A stretch of 64,000 nt of DNA from VXYL01 sp965243175 (GTDB lineage Bacteria; Pseudomonadota; Gammaproteobacteria; Pseudomonadales; Azotimanducaceae), in assembly GCA_965243175.1 (NCBI GenBank), contig OZ251532.1:930001-994000 (forward strand), read 5' to 3'. Each line of letters begins with the position of its first letter. Position 1 is the stretch's first letter. The position numbers and the translations under genes are program-made. A model generated the notes under the pieces. That model was not told where the DNA came from. It was given only the letters and a program-made list of their open reading frames with translations, and made no database searches. This document shows, piece after piece, positions 15,945 through 24,102 of the stretch.

Positions 15945-17475
15945 GGGTGTGCGACATTTGGTGGCAGGGCTGCCCTTCATGCCGTCAAGGGAGGCGCTTG
16001 GCCGGAGGGCCAGAAGTCGTCGTAGTCCTCGTTGAAGATCGCCGCCCGCAGGGCGAGGACGGCGTTGGCGCCGGCCACGCTCCAGCGCATCCCGCGGCGC
16101 TTGAAGCGCTCGCCGACGAGGCCCTTGCACATGCTCTCCACGGTGCCGGAGCCGACGCACAGGCCCATCTCCCGGAACTTCGGATAGCGCATCCGCCGCC
16201 GGTTGCCGTCGACGTAGGCGACGCACTTCGCGGCCTCCTCGCAGTCCTCCGCCCGCAGCGCTTCCAGCACGTCGTCGACGCGGCCTTCCTCCAACGCCTG
16301 GCAGACGCGCCGCGACCACGCCGCGCACGCTTGCGCGCCGACCCCGTGGACCGCCTTGCCGACGTCCCACAGGTGTTCCTTCGCGTGCCACAGGTCGACG
16401 ATCCCGACGCACTCCGGCAGCATCTCCGCCACCGTGTTCCAGATCCACTTCGCGCCGTCGCCGACCGCCACCCGCCGCTCCGCCTTCGCGAAGCCGAACC
16501 GCTTCGCGGCGCGCCAGACGCGCTGCCCGAACGGCGACGGATCCGCGTCCGCGTCGCGCGACGCCGCGCTCTCGATGGCCGCCGACACGCGCACCGAGCC
16601 GGCGTCCCGACGCGGCAGCCCGGTCCTCGCGTCGCGCCCCTCGGCGGTGTGGAACGTCGCCACCTTCGCCTCCCGCGTCTTCGCCGGCTCCCCCTCGCCG
16701 CCGCGCCCGGAACCGCGCCGCTCCCCAGGCAGCACCGGCACCCCCGTGCCGTCCAGACAGCAGTACGCCGTCGCCGCCGGCGCCTCCGCCGCCTCGCCCT
16801 CCACCGACTCCCGCGCCGACAGCGCCTCGCCCAGCGCCTTCGCGCTCCGCTCCAGCCGCTTCGCGTCCACCGACACCCCCGCCACCCGGCGCACCGCCTC
16901 CGCCGCGCCGCGGAAGCTCGCGCACGCCGCCGCCCAGCCCAGCACCGAACGCAGCGCCGGCGTCACACGCTCGCCACCCGTCTCCACCCCAAGCCCCGCG
17001 TCCAGCGGACACGTCCGCCAGCCGCAGACCCCGCACGTCCAGTGCCAGCGCTCCACCGACGCCGGGCCGAACAGCGTCAGCAGCCGCGTCGAACGCCGCG
17101 TCCGCCGCCGCATCGCCCCGCCGCACTCCCCGCACGGCGCCGCCTCCCGCTCCCCGTCCGCTTCCGACAGCAGCACCGACAGTGCGCCGCACGTCCCCGA
17201 CAGCACCGACGCCCGCAGACCCTCCTCCGCCGCCTTGAAGTCCTCCCCGCCCGACGCCACCCGCAACGCCAGCGCCCGACACTCCGCCGACGACGACAGC
17301 GCCGACGACACCTCCTCCCGAACCGCTTCCCGCCACTCGCGCTTGCCTTCCAGCGCCTCCCGCGCCATCCTCCCAGCCGTCATCGCGATCTCCTTTCGCC
17401 GGCATCTCGACAACGCCTAGCCTAAGGTCGATCGCGGTGGCTCCCAACACTTCCGCCACCAAATGTCGCACACCC
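15945..17475. mobile_element. ISKra4-family insertion sequence, copy 1, with 9-bp target duplication
   Basis: A complete element of 1531 bp. The ends are perfect inverted repeats of at least 21 bases starting GGGTGTGCGACATTTGGTGG, at 15945 and, inverted, ending at 17475. The 9-base sequence GTCTAAGTG is present on both sides (15936-15944 and 17476-17484) as a target-site duplication, so the boundaries are firm and the insertion is recent. It encodes one transposase on the minus strand. It inserted between the HsdR-N-like gene and the flavin reductase gene, four bases beyond the latter's stop codon, and disrupts no frame that I can see. Confidence 0.92.
15977..17383 (-). CDS. ISKra4-family transposase (copy 1)
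   Basis: A 468-residue transposase. Features are a zinc-ribbon-like CGECGG...CGVCGWRTC region (~80-130), the catalytic core CCLDGTGVPVLPG (first Asp), VGDGAKWIWN (second Asp), WHAKEHLW, and the C-terminal VGSGTVESMCKGLVGERFK with the Glu. This D-D-E layout and CxxC region are typical of ISKra4/UPF0236-type transposases. The start is the ATG at 17383 in MTAGRMARE; the open frame continues upstream without a better signal. It fills the element almost end to end and is related to, but clearly different from, the transposase at 31877-33280. Confidence 0.88.
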   Translation of the reverse strand: MTAGRMAREALEGKREWREAVREEVSSALSSSAECRALALRVASGGEDFKAAEEGLRASVLSGTCGALSVLLSEADGEREAAPCGECGGAMRRRTRRSTRLLTLFGPASVERWHWTCGVCGWRTCPLDAGLGVETGGERVTPALRSVLGWAAACASFRGAAEAVRRVAGVSVDAKRLERSAKALGEALSARESVEGEAAEAPAATAYCCLDGTGVPVLPGERRGSGRGGEGEPAKTREAKVATFHTAEGRDARTGLPRRDAGSVRVSAAIESAASRDADADPSPFGQRVWRAAKRFGFAKAERRVAVGDGAKWIWNTVAEMLPECVGIVDLWHAKEHLWDVGKAVHGVGAQACAAWSRRVCQALEEGRVDDVLEALRAEDCEEAAKCVAYVDGNRRRMRYPKFREMGLCVGSGTVESMCKGLVGERFKRRGMRWSVAGANAVLALRAAIFNEDYDDFWPSGQAPPLTA

Positions 17476-17487
17476 GTCTAAGTGCCG

Positions 17488-17955
17488 TCACACCCCGTAG
17501 TCCCCACGGAAGTACAGCAGCGGCGCCGCCTCTGGGCGGAGAATGGCGAAGTCCTTTACAGCCCCCACGACGATGGTGTGGTCGCCCGCGTCGTGTTCGG
17601 CGGCTAGGTGGCATTCGACGTAGGCCATTGCGTTGGCGAGGATGGGGGTGCCGGAGGGGGTTGTTCGCCATGCGATGTCGGCGGCCTTGCCGGCTTGGGC
17701 GAACGCGTCGCTCACCGCTTGCTGATCCGCCGCCAGCACGTTGACGCAGAAGCTGCCGAGCGCGCGCAGCCGGGGCCAGCTGGTGCTCGTCTTCGCTGGC
17801 GAGAAGGAGACGAGCGGCGGGGCCAGGGAGAGCGACGCGAACGACTGCGCGGCCAAGCCCACCAGCGCCTCGCCTTCCAGCCCGGCCACCACGACCACAC
17901 CGGTGCAGAACTGGCCGCACGTGTCGCGGAAGGCGCGGCTGTCGAAGTTCTCCAT
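17488..17955 (-). CDS. Flavin reductase-like FMN-binding protein
   Basis: A 155-residue protein of the flavin reductase (FMN-binding split-barrel) family: FRDTCGQFCTGVVVVAG, then PLVSFSPAKTSTSWPRL and GSFCVNVLAADQQ, ending LLYFRGDYG. Such proteins reduce FMN or FAD with NAD(P)H and supply flavin to two-component monooxygenases. The start is the ATG at 17955; a longer open frame upstream belongs to a different gene's other frame. The phytanoyl-CoA dioxygenase gene lies 32 bases upstream on the same strand, so they are likely cotranscribed. No partner monooxygenase is nearby. Confidence 0.88.
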   Translation of the reverse strand: MENFDSRAFRDTCGQFCTGVVVVAGLEGEALVGLAAQSFASLSLAPPLVSFSPAKTSTSWPRLRALGSFCVNVLAADQQAVSDAFAQAGKAADIAWRTTPSGTPILANAMAYVECHLAAEHDAGDHTIVVGAVKDFAILRPEAAPLLYFRGDYGV

Positions 17956-17987
17956 CGGCCTACCGCCGTACCTCGCGCCAGTGCGGC

Positions 17988-19097
17988 CTAAACCGCTTGC
18001 GCAGCCACCTCCTTCATGCCGGCCCATTCGTCCCACATGTCGATCATCGACTGCTTCGAGCGCTCCCACGGGTCGTTGCCCGGCTCGAACTTCAGCCAGC
18101 CCCCGTCGAAGGCGCGATCCGGGTGGTCGGTCAGGCCGGTGTTGTCGGCGACGATGTGCGGCTGGCGCTTCTTGTTGCGGATGCGGAAGATGATGCTCTT
18201 GCGCGCTTCCGAACCGTTCTCGTTGCGCGTCGCCGAATGGGGGATGTGGTACATCGTGATGCAGGCGTCGCCGGGTTCCATCAGCACCTGGGTCGGCTTC
18301 GGCCAAGAGCGGCCATCGGGCGTACAGGCCGAGTTCGCGTCCACGTAGGCGTCCCGCACCGCGTCCGGCAGGTAGTTCATGCCGCAGCGGTTGGGCGTCT
18401 CGTGGTTCAGCCGTGGCCACTCCGGGCCTTCCGGGCCGAGGCAGCCGTTCGACTCGTACTGCATTCGGAAGAAGCGCTCGGTGTGGTGATGGGCGCCGGG
18501 AAGAACGGCCGTCTGCCCGCAGCCTTCGACGGTCTGGTCGTTCAGCGCCACGATGGCGAAAGCGGTGAAGCTGCCCAGGCTCAGCGTCATCCGCGGATCC
18601 TGGAACAGCACGCCGAAGTTGTGCCCGACCACGTCCGGGCTGCGCCCGATGTCGCCCTTCGGCCCGGTGGCGAAGTGGCGCAGATAGATTTCCTCCGGCG
18701 TGCCCTGCTGCGCTTCCTGGGCGGCGGCCATCGTGATGTTGCCGTCCATGTGGATGGCAGCGGCGTAGTACGGGAGGTCCTTGTCGCGGTAGCCGACCGG
18801 CGTGAACTGCTCGCCCGGCTCGCGCACCGGGTTGATGGCCACTTGGCAGTTCACCGGCGGGTCGAACCGCCCCATCGCCTCGTGCAGGATCGGCGTGACC
18901 GACGACGCATTGATCAGATCGGTCATCTCCTTGCGCGGCCCGACGTACTCCCCCTTCTTCTTCTCCTCGAGGCACTTGAGCGCCGCATCGACGAGTTCCT
19001 GCCGCACCGCCTGCTTCAGGACGATGAAGCCGTCCCGATGGAACTGCTCCTTCTGCTCCCGCGTCATCGCGACAGCTTCGATTTCGTTCGTGCCCAT
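17988..19097 (-). CDS. Phytanoyl-CoA dioxygenase family protein
   Basis: A 369-residue Fe(II)/2-oxoglutarate oxygenase of the PhyH superfamily. The N-terminal EQFHRDGFIVLKQAV is the usual PhyH opening. The iron triad is HxD in AAIHMDGNI and a distal His in MYHIPHSATRNEN, with the 2-oxoglutarate Arg just after. It hydroxylates an unknown small molecule; these genes are abundant in marine and sponge-associated bacteria. I prefer the ATG at 19097 because GGGGGAAGG lies just upstream; the ATG at 19109 has no such site. It is divergent from the enoyl-CoA hydratase gene and followed by the flavin reductase gene. Confidence 0.9.
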   Translation of the reverse strand: MGTNEIEAVAMTREQKEQFHRDGFIVLKQAVRQELVDAALKCLEEKKKGEYVGPRKEMTDLINASSVTPILHEAMGRFDPPVNCQVAINPVREPGEQFTPVGYRDKDLPYYAAAIHMDGNITMAAAQEAQQGTPEEIYLRHFATGPKGDIGRSPDVVGHNFGVLFQDPRMTLSLGSFTAFAIVALNDQTVEGCGQTAVLPGAHHHTERFFRMQYESNGCLGPEGPEWPRLNHETPNRCGMNYLPDAVRDAYVDANSACTPDGRSWPKPTQVLMEPGDACITMYHIPHSATRNENGSEARKSIIFRIRNKKRQPHIVADNTGLTDHPDRAFDGGWLKFEPGNDPWERSKQSMIDMWDEWAGMKEVAAQAV

Positions 19098-19215
19098 GCC
19101 TTCCCCCATGTAATCGAGAGCGTGAGAGCGTGGCCTTTTCGCGCCGGAGGGTCAAGCGGCGCCACGCGCAGTGCGCTTAGAATGGCCGCTCTTCGAATGC
19201 TTGGGGGAGCTTGGG

Positions 19216-20007
19216 ATGGACGAACAGCCGTTGTTGATGGAGAAGCACGATCACGTCGCCGTGCTCACGTTGAACCGGCCGGCGAAGCTGAACGCCTTGG
19301 GCGCGGCGGTGCGGGAGGCGATGGTGGCGGCGTTCGCGGAAGTCGGGGAGGACGACGACGTGCGCGCCGTGGTCGTCACCGGCGCCGGGCGCGGCTTCTG
19401 TTCCGGCGCGGATTTGACCGCTGGCGGCAAACAAGCCACGCTGACGCAGAACGACCATCTGGACGACCTCGGCTGGGTGGGCGAGCAGGCGCAGGTGGTC
19501 TACGGCTTGAACAAGCCGGTGATCGGCGCGGTGAACGGCATTGCCGTGGGCGCGGGCATGAGCTTGGCGCTGGCTTGCGACGTGCGCGTCGGCTCCGAGC
19601 AGACGCGCTTCAAGACGGTGTTCATCGAACGCAACCTGTCGCCGGATTCGGGCATGAGCTACTTCCTGCCGCGCATCGTCGGCTATTCGCGGGCGGCAGA
19701 CCTCATCTACACCAGCCGCATGGTGGATGCGGACGAAGCGTACCGAATGGGCCTGCTCGACCGCCTCGTCGCCCACGACGCGCTGCTCGATTCGGCGCTG
19801 GAACTGGCGGCGCAGATGACCGCCTGGCCGCCGTTGGCGCTGCGCATGTCCAAGCGCGTGCTGCAGCACAACGTCGAATGCGAGCTGCCGGAAGCGCTGC
19901 GCTACGAAATCACGGGCATCTCGTTCGCCAACCGCGCCGTCAACGACCGCCAGGAATCGCTCGCCGCCTTCCGCGATCGTCGCCAGCCGCGCTACACGGG
20001 AACGTAG
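19216..20007 (+). CDS. Enoyl-CoA hydratase/isomerase family protein
   Basis: A 263-residue crotonase-fold protein: VAVLTLNRPAKLNALG, the oxyanion-hole segment GRGFCSGADL, and KPVIGAVNGIAVGAGMSLAL. At the second catalytic position it reads IERNLSPDSGMSYFLPR, with Asp instead of the usual Gly-Gly-Thr motif, so it may be an isomerase or degradative crotonase rather than a classical hydratase. The ATG at 19216 has GGGGGAG about six bases upstream; an earlier in-frame GTG at 19171 lacks a site. It is divergent from the dioxygenase gene. An IS630-type element begins 20 bases after its stop. Confidence 0.9.
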   Translation: MDEQPLLMEKHDHVAVLTLNRPAKLNALGAAVREAMVAAFAEVGEDDDVRAVVVTGAGRGFCSGADLTAGGKQATLTQNDHLDDLGWVGEQAQVVYGLNKPVIGAVNGIAVGAGMSLALACDVRVGSEQTRFKTVFIERNLSPDSGMSYFLPRIVGYSRAADLIYTSRMVDADEAYRMGLLDRLVAHDALLDSALELAAQMTAWPPLALRMSKRVLQHNVECELPEALRYEITGISFANRAVNDRQESLAAFRDRRQPRYTGT

Positions 20008-20027
20008 GCGCTGCGGCCTCGCTGCTA

Positions 20028-21228
20028 GTGTAGTGTCGCTGACATAATGCAGTCTAAGGCGCGGAGGCCAGCTTGGCTCTCGCGCGGTCGACCTTTTCGA
20101 GGATTTCCTCGGTGGTCTTCGTCCAGACCAGCGGCCGCGGGTTCTCGTTGTACGTGTCCAGATACCGCCGGAGGCTCTTCTCCAGGGCGCACACCGACGT
20201 GAACGCGCCGCGCCGCAGGTGCTTCTCGGTCAGCTGCGCGAAGAAGCGCTCCACGAGGTTCAGCCACGACGCGCTGGTGGGCGTGAAGTGCAGGTGGACG
20301 CGCTTCTTCCGCTCCACCCACTTCCTCACCTTCTCGTGCTTGTGGGTGGCGTAGTTGTCCAGCACGACGTGGACGTCCTGCCCCGGCGGAACCGTCTTCT
20401 CCACCTCCTTGAGGAAGCGCAGCGCCTCCTGGTGGCGGTGGCGGCGGAACGACCGCCCGACCACCTCGCCCGACGCCATGTTCAGCGCCGCGAACAGCGA
20501 CGTCGTGCCGTGCCGCCTGTAGTCGTGCGTCATCGTGCCGCAGCGCCCCTTCTTCATCGGCAGCCCGGGCTGCGTCCGGTCCAGCGCCTGGATGGAGCTC
20601 TTCTCGTCGAAGCTGAACACCACCGCGTTCTCCGGCGGATCCAGGTACAGGCCCACCACGTCGCGCAGCTTCTCCTCGAACCGCGGGTCCGTGCTCAGCT
20701 TGAACGTCCGCGACAGGTGCGGCTTCAGCCCGTTCGCGCGCCACGTCCGGCTCACGAAGTCGCGCGTCGCGCCCGCCTCCCGCGCCATCGTCCGGCACGA
20801 CCAGTGCGTCGCGTCCTTCGGCAGCGCGGTCGTCGTCAACTCCACGATGCGGCTGCGCAGCGCCTCCCGCTCGGCGTCGCTCCGCCCGCCCTGGTTGCCG
20901 CCCCGCGGCCGCTCCTTCGCGATCCCCGCCAGGCCTTCGTCGGCGTAGCGCCGCCGCCACCGCCCCACCTTGTTCACTTCCAGACCCGTGTCCGCCGCGA
21001 TCTCCTTGTTCGTCATCCCCGACGCCGCCGCCAGCACGATCCGCGAACGCTCCCGCAGCCGCACCGAAGCGCTGCGCGACGACGACCACCGCTCCAGCTG
21101 CTTCCTGTCCGACTCCGGCACCTCGATCCTCGCCGCCACACGCATCCCGTCGCTCTCCCGAAAACCCGTCGAAACGCATCTTGACACGGCCATCCAACTT
21201 AAACAATGGTATAAAAGCGACACTACAC
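20028..21228. mobile_element. IS630-family insertion sequence in a CTAG target
   Basis: An element of about 1.2 kb bounded by inverted repeats GTGTAGTGTCGCT (20028-20040) and AGCGACACTACAC (21216-21228). Each end abuts TA (20026-20027 and 21229-21230) inside CTAG, the target and 2-bp TA duplication typical of IS630. It carries one intact transposase gene on the minus strand. The right copy of the target is also the TAG stop codon of the yqiB homologue, which the TA duplication preserves. Confidence 0.88.
20054..21145 (-). CDS. IS630-family transposase
   Basis: A 363-residue transposase. The N-terminal half has paired helix-turn-helix regions (RLRERSRIVLAAASGMTNKE and VNKVGRWRRRYADEGLAG). The catalytic triad is visible as FSFDEKSSIQ (Asp), VHVVLDNYATHKH (Asp) and SASWLNLVERFFAQL (Glu), matching the IS630 DDE. 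The start is the ATG at 21145 (MRVAARIEVPES); the frame continues upstream to 21223 through the terminal repeat, which argues against using it. The gene is intact and the element looks mobile. Confidence 0.93.
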   Translation of the reverse strand: MRVAARIEVPESDRKQLERWSSSRSASVRLRERSRIVLAAASGMTNKEIAADTGLEVNKVGRWRRRYADEGLAGIAKERPRGGNQGGRSDAEREALRSRIVELTTTALPKDATHWSCRTMAREAGATRDFVSRTWRANGLKPHLSRTFKLSTDPRFEEKLRDVVGLYLDPPENAVVFSFDEKSSIQALDRTQPGLPMKKGRCGTMTHDYRRHGTTSLFAALNMASGEVVGRSFRRHRHQEALRFLKEVEKTVPPGQDVHVVLDNYATHKHEKVRKWVERKKRVHLHFTPTSASWLNLVERFFAQLTEKHLRRGAFTSVCALEKSLRRYLDTYNENPRPLVWTKTTEEILEKVDRARAKLASAP

Positions 21229-21758
21229 TAGGACGGGATCGCGAGCGCCGCTTCTTCGGTGGCCACGCCGTGCGCTAGGCAGGCGTTCAGGAACTCGCGC
21301 AGAAAGCGGTTCACCTGCGCCTTCTCGTCCGGCTGGCGCATCTTCGGGTTGGGGTAGGCGTACACCGGCTCGAACCGCCGCTGGCCTTGGAACTCGATCA
21401 CCTCGGCGCAGCGGGCGTCGTGGTAGAGCCGCACCTTGATGCGCATCTCGTTCAAGGGGATGCCATCGCCCGCTGCCGCCGGTTCGACGTTCGGCAAGCG
21501 TTGCCGCAGCAGCACCACGGTGGTGTAGCGCTGCTGCTCGGTCACCTCGACGGTCACCTGGGGCGAGACCTCGCCAAGCAGCACGAAGAACTCGCGCCGG
21601 TCGCCTTCACGCACCCCAGGCAGAAGGCGCACGAGGCGCAGGTAGTTGCCGTCGCACTCCGCCAAGTGCGCGCTCAGGTCGATCTTGTAGCGCCCGGTCT
21701 TCAATATGCCGTCCGTCCAAGGCCGCAAGGCCAGCGTCCCGGCGCAGTCGCGCTCCAA
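21228..21758 (-). CDS. yqiB: DUF1249 family protein (YqiB-like)
   Basis: A protein of up to 176 residues of the DUF1249 family, related to E. coli YqiB: GRYKIDLSAHLAECDGNYLR, PQVTVEVTEQQRYTT, and the core MRIKVRLYHDARCAEVIEFQ. The function of the family is not established. The frame opens with a TTG at 21758; an in-frame start nearer GRYKIDL would match the usual length of ~140 residues. Its TAG stop is the CTAG target of an IS630-type element. It is divergent from tolC, as yqiB is in E. coli where the nudF-yqiB-cpdA-yqiA genes face tolC; nudF is missing between them here. Confidence 0.82.
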   Translation of the reverse strand: MERDCAGTLALRPWTDGILKTGRYKIDLSAHLAECDGNYLRLVRLLPGVREGDRREFFVLLGEVSPQVTVEVTEQQRYTTVVLLRQRLPNVEPAAAGDGIPLNEMRIKVRLYHDARCAEVIEFQGQRRFEPVYAYPNPKMRQPDEKAQVNRFLREFLNACLAHGVATEEAALAIPS

Positions 21759-21988
21759 GCCGCCAAGCGACGGATTCTAACCGCCGTGCCGTAGACGTTC
21801 GCAAGCGGAAAGTGCGTCGAAAATGGGGCGAGTTGGTGGCGCGGCTTCGTGCCGATGGGCGCGGGCACCCGCCGGACGCGGTGTGTTCCGAAAAGTAACA
21901 CTGGCAGGACATCCGCCGCGCATTTGTTAGACTGCCAGCGAGCCGTCGCCCGAGAGCGGCGTTCGTTTGGCCACTCGAAGGGTTGCGT

Positions 21989-23449
21989 ATGTACCGCGTT
22001 GTCGAAGATCGCTTGGAACCGTGCTCCATCGTCGCCGGCCAGACGGCATCGGGCGCCAGGGGGCGACGGCCCACGGTGCGCATGGCCCTCGGTGCGCTCG
22101 CGGTCGCGCTTGCGGCAGCCAGCCAAGGCGCCAATCTGAGCGAGGTCTACGCGCAAGCGGCGGAGAACGACCCGGTGCTGGCCGCAGCGCGCGCTCTGCA
22201 CCAGTCGCGGCAGCAGGGCGTGCCGATGGCGCGGGCCGGGCTCATGCCCGGCGTCAACGCCCAGGCCAGCGCGTCGCGCACCACCGTCACCACCGATGGC
22301 ACCGACCTCAACCCGAACAGCGCGGATTTCGGGCGCCCGTACCCGGACCGCGAGGTCGAACAGCGCCGCTGGAGCGCTGGGGTGAGCCAGCCCGTGCTGG
22401 ACATGTCCAGCTGGTTCAACTACCGCAGCGCGAAAGCACGCGCCAAGCAGGCGGACTGGGACTTGGAAGCCTCGACCCAGGGCTTGATCACCCGCGTCGC
22501 CGCGGCGTATCTGAACGTGCTGCGGGGCGAAGCGGCGCTGGAGTCCGTCGTCGCCTCGGAGGAAGCGGTGAAGCGGCAGTTGGAGCAGGTGCAGCAGCGC
22601 TTCGACGTCGGCTTGGTGGCGATCACGGACGTCTTGGAAGCGAAGGCCGCCTACGACAACGAAGTGGTGAACCGCATCCAGGCGGAAGGCAACCACGACA
22701 TCTTCTTCGAGGGGCTGCGCACCCTCACCGCCACGCCCGTAACGCAGATCGACCGGCTGAACGACGCCCTGCCCATCGTCGATCCCGTGCCGGCCGACGA
22801 GAACGAATGGGTGAACACCGCGCTGGCGGGCAACTTCAGCGTGCGCGCGGCCCGTGCCGGACTGCAAGCCGCCGAGCGCGATCTGCGCGCCCAGCTCTCG
22901 AACCACCTGCCGGTGATCACTGCTTCCGCCAACTACGGCGCGAGCAACGGCAGCCAGGCCTTCGGCAGCTTCGTCATCCCGGCCCAGGCGTCCGCGAACA
23001 TGACCTACTCGCTCAGCGTCAACGTGCCCATCTACCAAGGCCGCACCCACGCCGGAGTGCGCCAAGCCCGCCACGGCCTAGACCAAGCCCGCCAGCAGCT
23101 CATCGGCCAGGAACTCACGGTCTCCAGAGACGTGCGCAACCTCTACCGCGCCGTCGTCACGGAAGTGGTGCGCGTGGCAGCCCGGGCGGAAGCGATCAAA
23201 TCCTCGCGCTCGGCTCTGGAAGCCACCCAGACCGGCTACGAGGTCGGCACCCGCAACATCGTGGACGTGCTGCTGGCGCAACGCCGCCTCTTCTCCTCGC
23301 AGTTCGACTACGCCACCTCCCGCTACGACTACGTGATCAACCTCCTGCAACTGAAGGAAGCCGCCGGCGTGCTGAGCAGCGCGGACATGGACGAACTCAG
23401 CCAGTTCACGGACGCCGCGAACCCGATCACGCCGTTCAGCATGCGCTGA
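21989..23449 (+). CDS. tolC: TolC family outer-membrane efflux channel
   Basis: A 486-residue outer-membrane factor. After a signal sequence (hydrophobic MALGALAVALAAASQGA) it has the two TolC repeats of long helices and short strands: LSEVYAQAAENDPVLAAARA, AAYLNVLRGEAALES, RFDVGLVAITDVLEAKAAYD in repeat 1, and GYEVGTRNIVDVLLAQRRLF in repeat 2. It forms the trimeric exit duct for RND and ABC efflux pumps and type I secretion. The ATG at 21989 has GAAGGG six bases upstream but gives a long pre-signal region; the ATG at 22082 would give a normal signal peptide. It is divergent from the yqiB homologue. Confidence 0.94.
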   Translation: MYRVVEDRLEPCSIVAGQTASGARGRRPTVRMALGALAVALAAASQGANLSEVYAQAAENDPVLAAARALHQSRQQGVPMARAGLMPGVNAQASASRTTVTTDGTDLNPNSADFGRPYPDREVEQRRWSAGVSQPVLDMSSWFNYRSAKARAKQADWDLEASTQGLITRVAAAYLNVLRGEAALESVVASEEAVKRQLEQVQQRFDVGLVAITDVLEAKAAYDNEVVNRIQAEGNHDIFFEGLRTLTATPVTQIDRLNDALPIVDPVPADENEWVNTALAGNFSVRAARAGLQAAERDLRAQLSNHLPVITASANYGASNGSQAFGSFVIPAQASANMTYSLSVNVPIYQGRTHAGVRQARHGLDQARQQLIGQELTVSRDVRNLYRAVVTEVVRVAARAEAIKSSRSALEATQTGYEVGTRNIVDVLLAQRRLFSSQFDYATSRYDYVINLLQLKEAAGVLSSADMDELSQFTDAANPITPFSMR

Positions 23450-23468
23450 GTCCGTTTGCCGGGGGAGC

Positions 23469-23501
23469 GCGACGGCCAATCCCTCGCATGGGAGCCGTCG
23501 C
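23469..23501 (+). terminator. Hairpin downstream of tolC
   Basis: An 8-base perfect stem GCGACGGC (23469-23476) and GCCGTCGC (23494-23501) with an inner CCC/GGG pairing in the loop lies 19 bases after the tolC stop. No T-run follows, so it would be a weak intrinsic terminator or an mRNA 3' end stabiliser. The minus-strand small gene converges from the other side. Confidence 0.4.
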
Positions 23502-23527
23502 CGGGGGCGTCCGTCGCCTGGAAAGCC

Positions 23528-23770
23528 TTAGAAGAAGGTGCGAACCAGAGCGACGCCAAGACTGATCGCGGCGACGACGACCATGCCGCAGAGCCAGCGC
23601 AGCATCGTGGCCTCCTTACGGTCGATCAGCGTCTTAACCTCCGCAACGTCCTCCCGGGTCGCCATGTGCTCCATCTTGGACTCGATTCGCGCCAAGCGTT
23701 CGCCGTGATCTCCGCCACCGCCCCCTGGGTTGAGCGGGACAACCCTCCCACCGTCTACATCGCCTGCCAT
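23528..23770 (-). CDS. Small single-span membrane protein with coiled coil
   Basis: An 80-residue protein: a short Gly-rich N-terminus, an amphipathic helix ERLARIESKMEHMATREDVA likely to form a coiled coil, and a C-terminal membrane segment RWLCGMVVVAAISLGVALV. The layout resembles DUF1640/XhlA-type phage or prophage membrane proteins; I cannot assign one. The ATG at 23770 has GGAGA about ten bases upstream and overlaps the end of the preceding gene by 16 bases, so the two are probably translated together. Confidence 0.6.
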   Translation of the reverse strand: MAGDVDGGRVVPLNPGGGGGDHGERLARIESKMEHMATREDVAEVKTLIDRKEATMLRWLCGMVVVAAISLGVALVRTFF

Positions 23771-24030
23771 GCGTTCATCTTCTCCCACAGGGCACGGTCG
23801 AAGAGCCCGTAGTAGTTGTCCACTTTGGTCACGACGCCGCTTCTATTGGCACCGTTCGTCTTGGTCCCGTTGCCGAAACCGAGCACTTCGCAGACTTCGG
23901 CGCAGGTCCTCTGCTCGGCCGCGACCATGTACACCGCTCCTTCAAGAACGGCGTGGTGCTCGGGAAAAGCACCCGTGAGCACGTTGGGGTCACCGTTCTC
24001 GGGCGGCCACACGACCAAGTAGCAGTTCAT
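23755..24030 (-). CDS. Hypothetical small protein
   Basis: A 91-residue protein beginning MNCYLVVWPPENGDPNVLTG and containing VAAEQRTCAEVCEVLGFGNG. I do not recognise the family. The reading frame overlaps the downstream coiled-coil gene by 16 bases in an operon-like manner, and the composition is protein-like, which supports it being real. It lies just downstream of an IS481-type element that may have separated it from its original promoter. Confidence 0.5.
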   Translation of the reverse strand: MNCYLVVWPPENGDPNVLTGAFPEHHAVLEGAVYMVAAEQRTCAEVCEVLGFGNGTKTNGANRSGVVTKVDNYYGLFDRALWEKMNAWQAM

Positions 24031-24102
24031 GGTCTACCTGCCATCTCCACGCCACGCAGCGTACCCCATCACTACAGCATATGCCGCAACGCCGCGCAAG
24101 GT

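Noticed and set aside
15903..17471. 522-codon frame covering the first ISKra4-type element
   Set aside because: Gly/Arg-rich alternative frame; the 468-residue transposase in the neighbouring frame has the catalytic motifs.
17488..19155. Single 555-codon frame joining flavin reductase with the region of the dioxygenase
   Set aside because: Upstream part is an off-frame shadow of the dioxygenase gene; the reductase starts at the ATG at 17955.
20025..21206. 393-codon second frame inside the IS630-type element
   Set aside because: No DDE residues; the 363-residue frame carries the intact triad.
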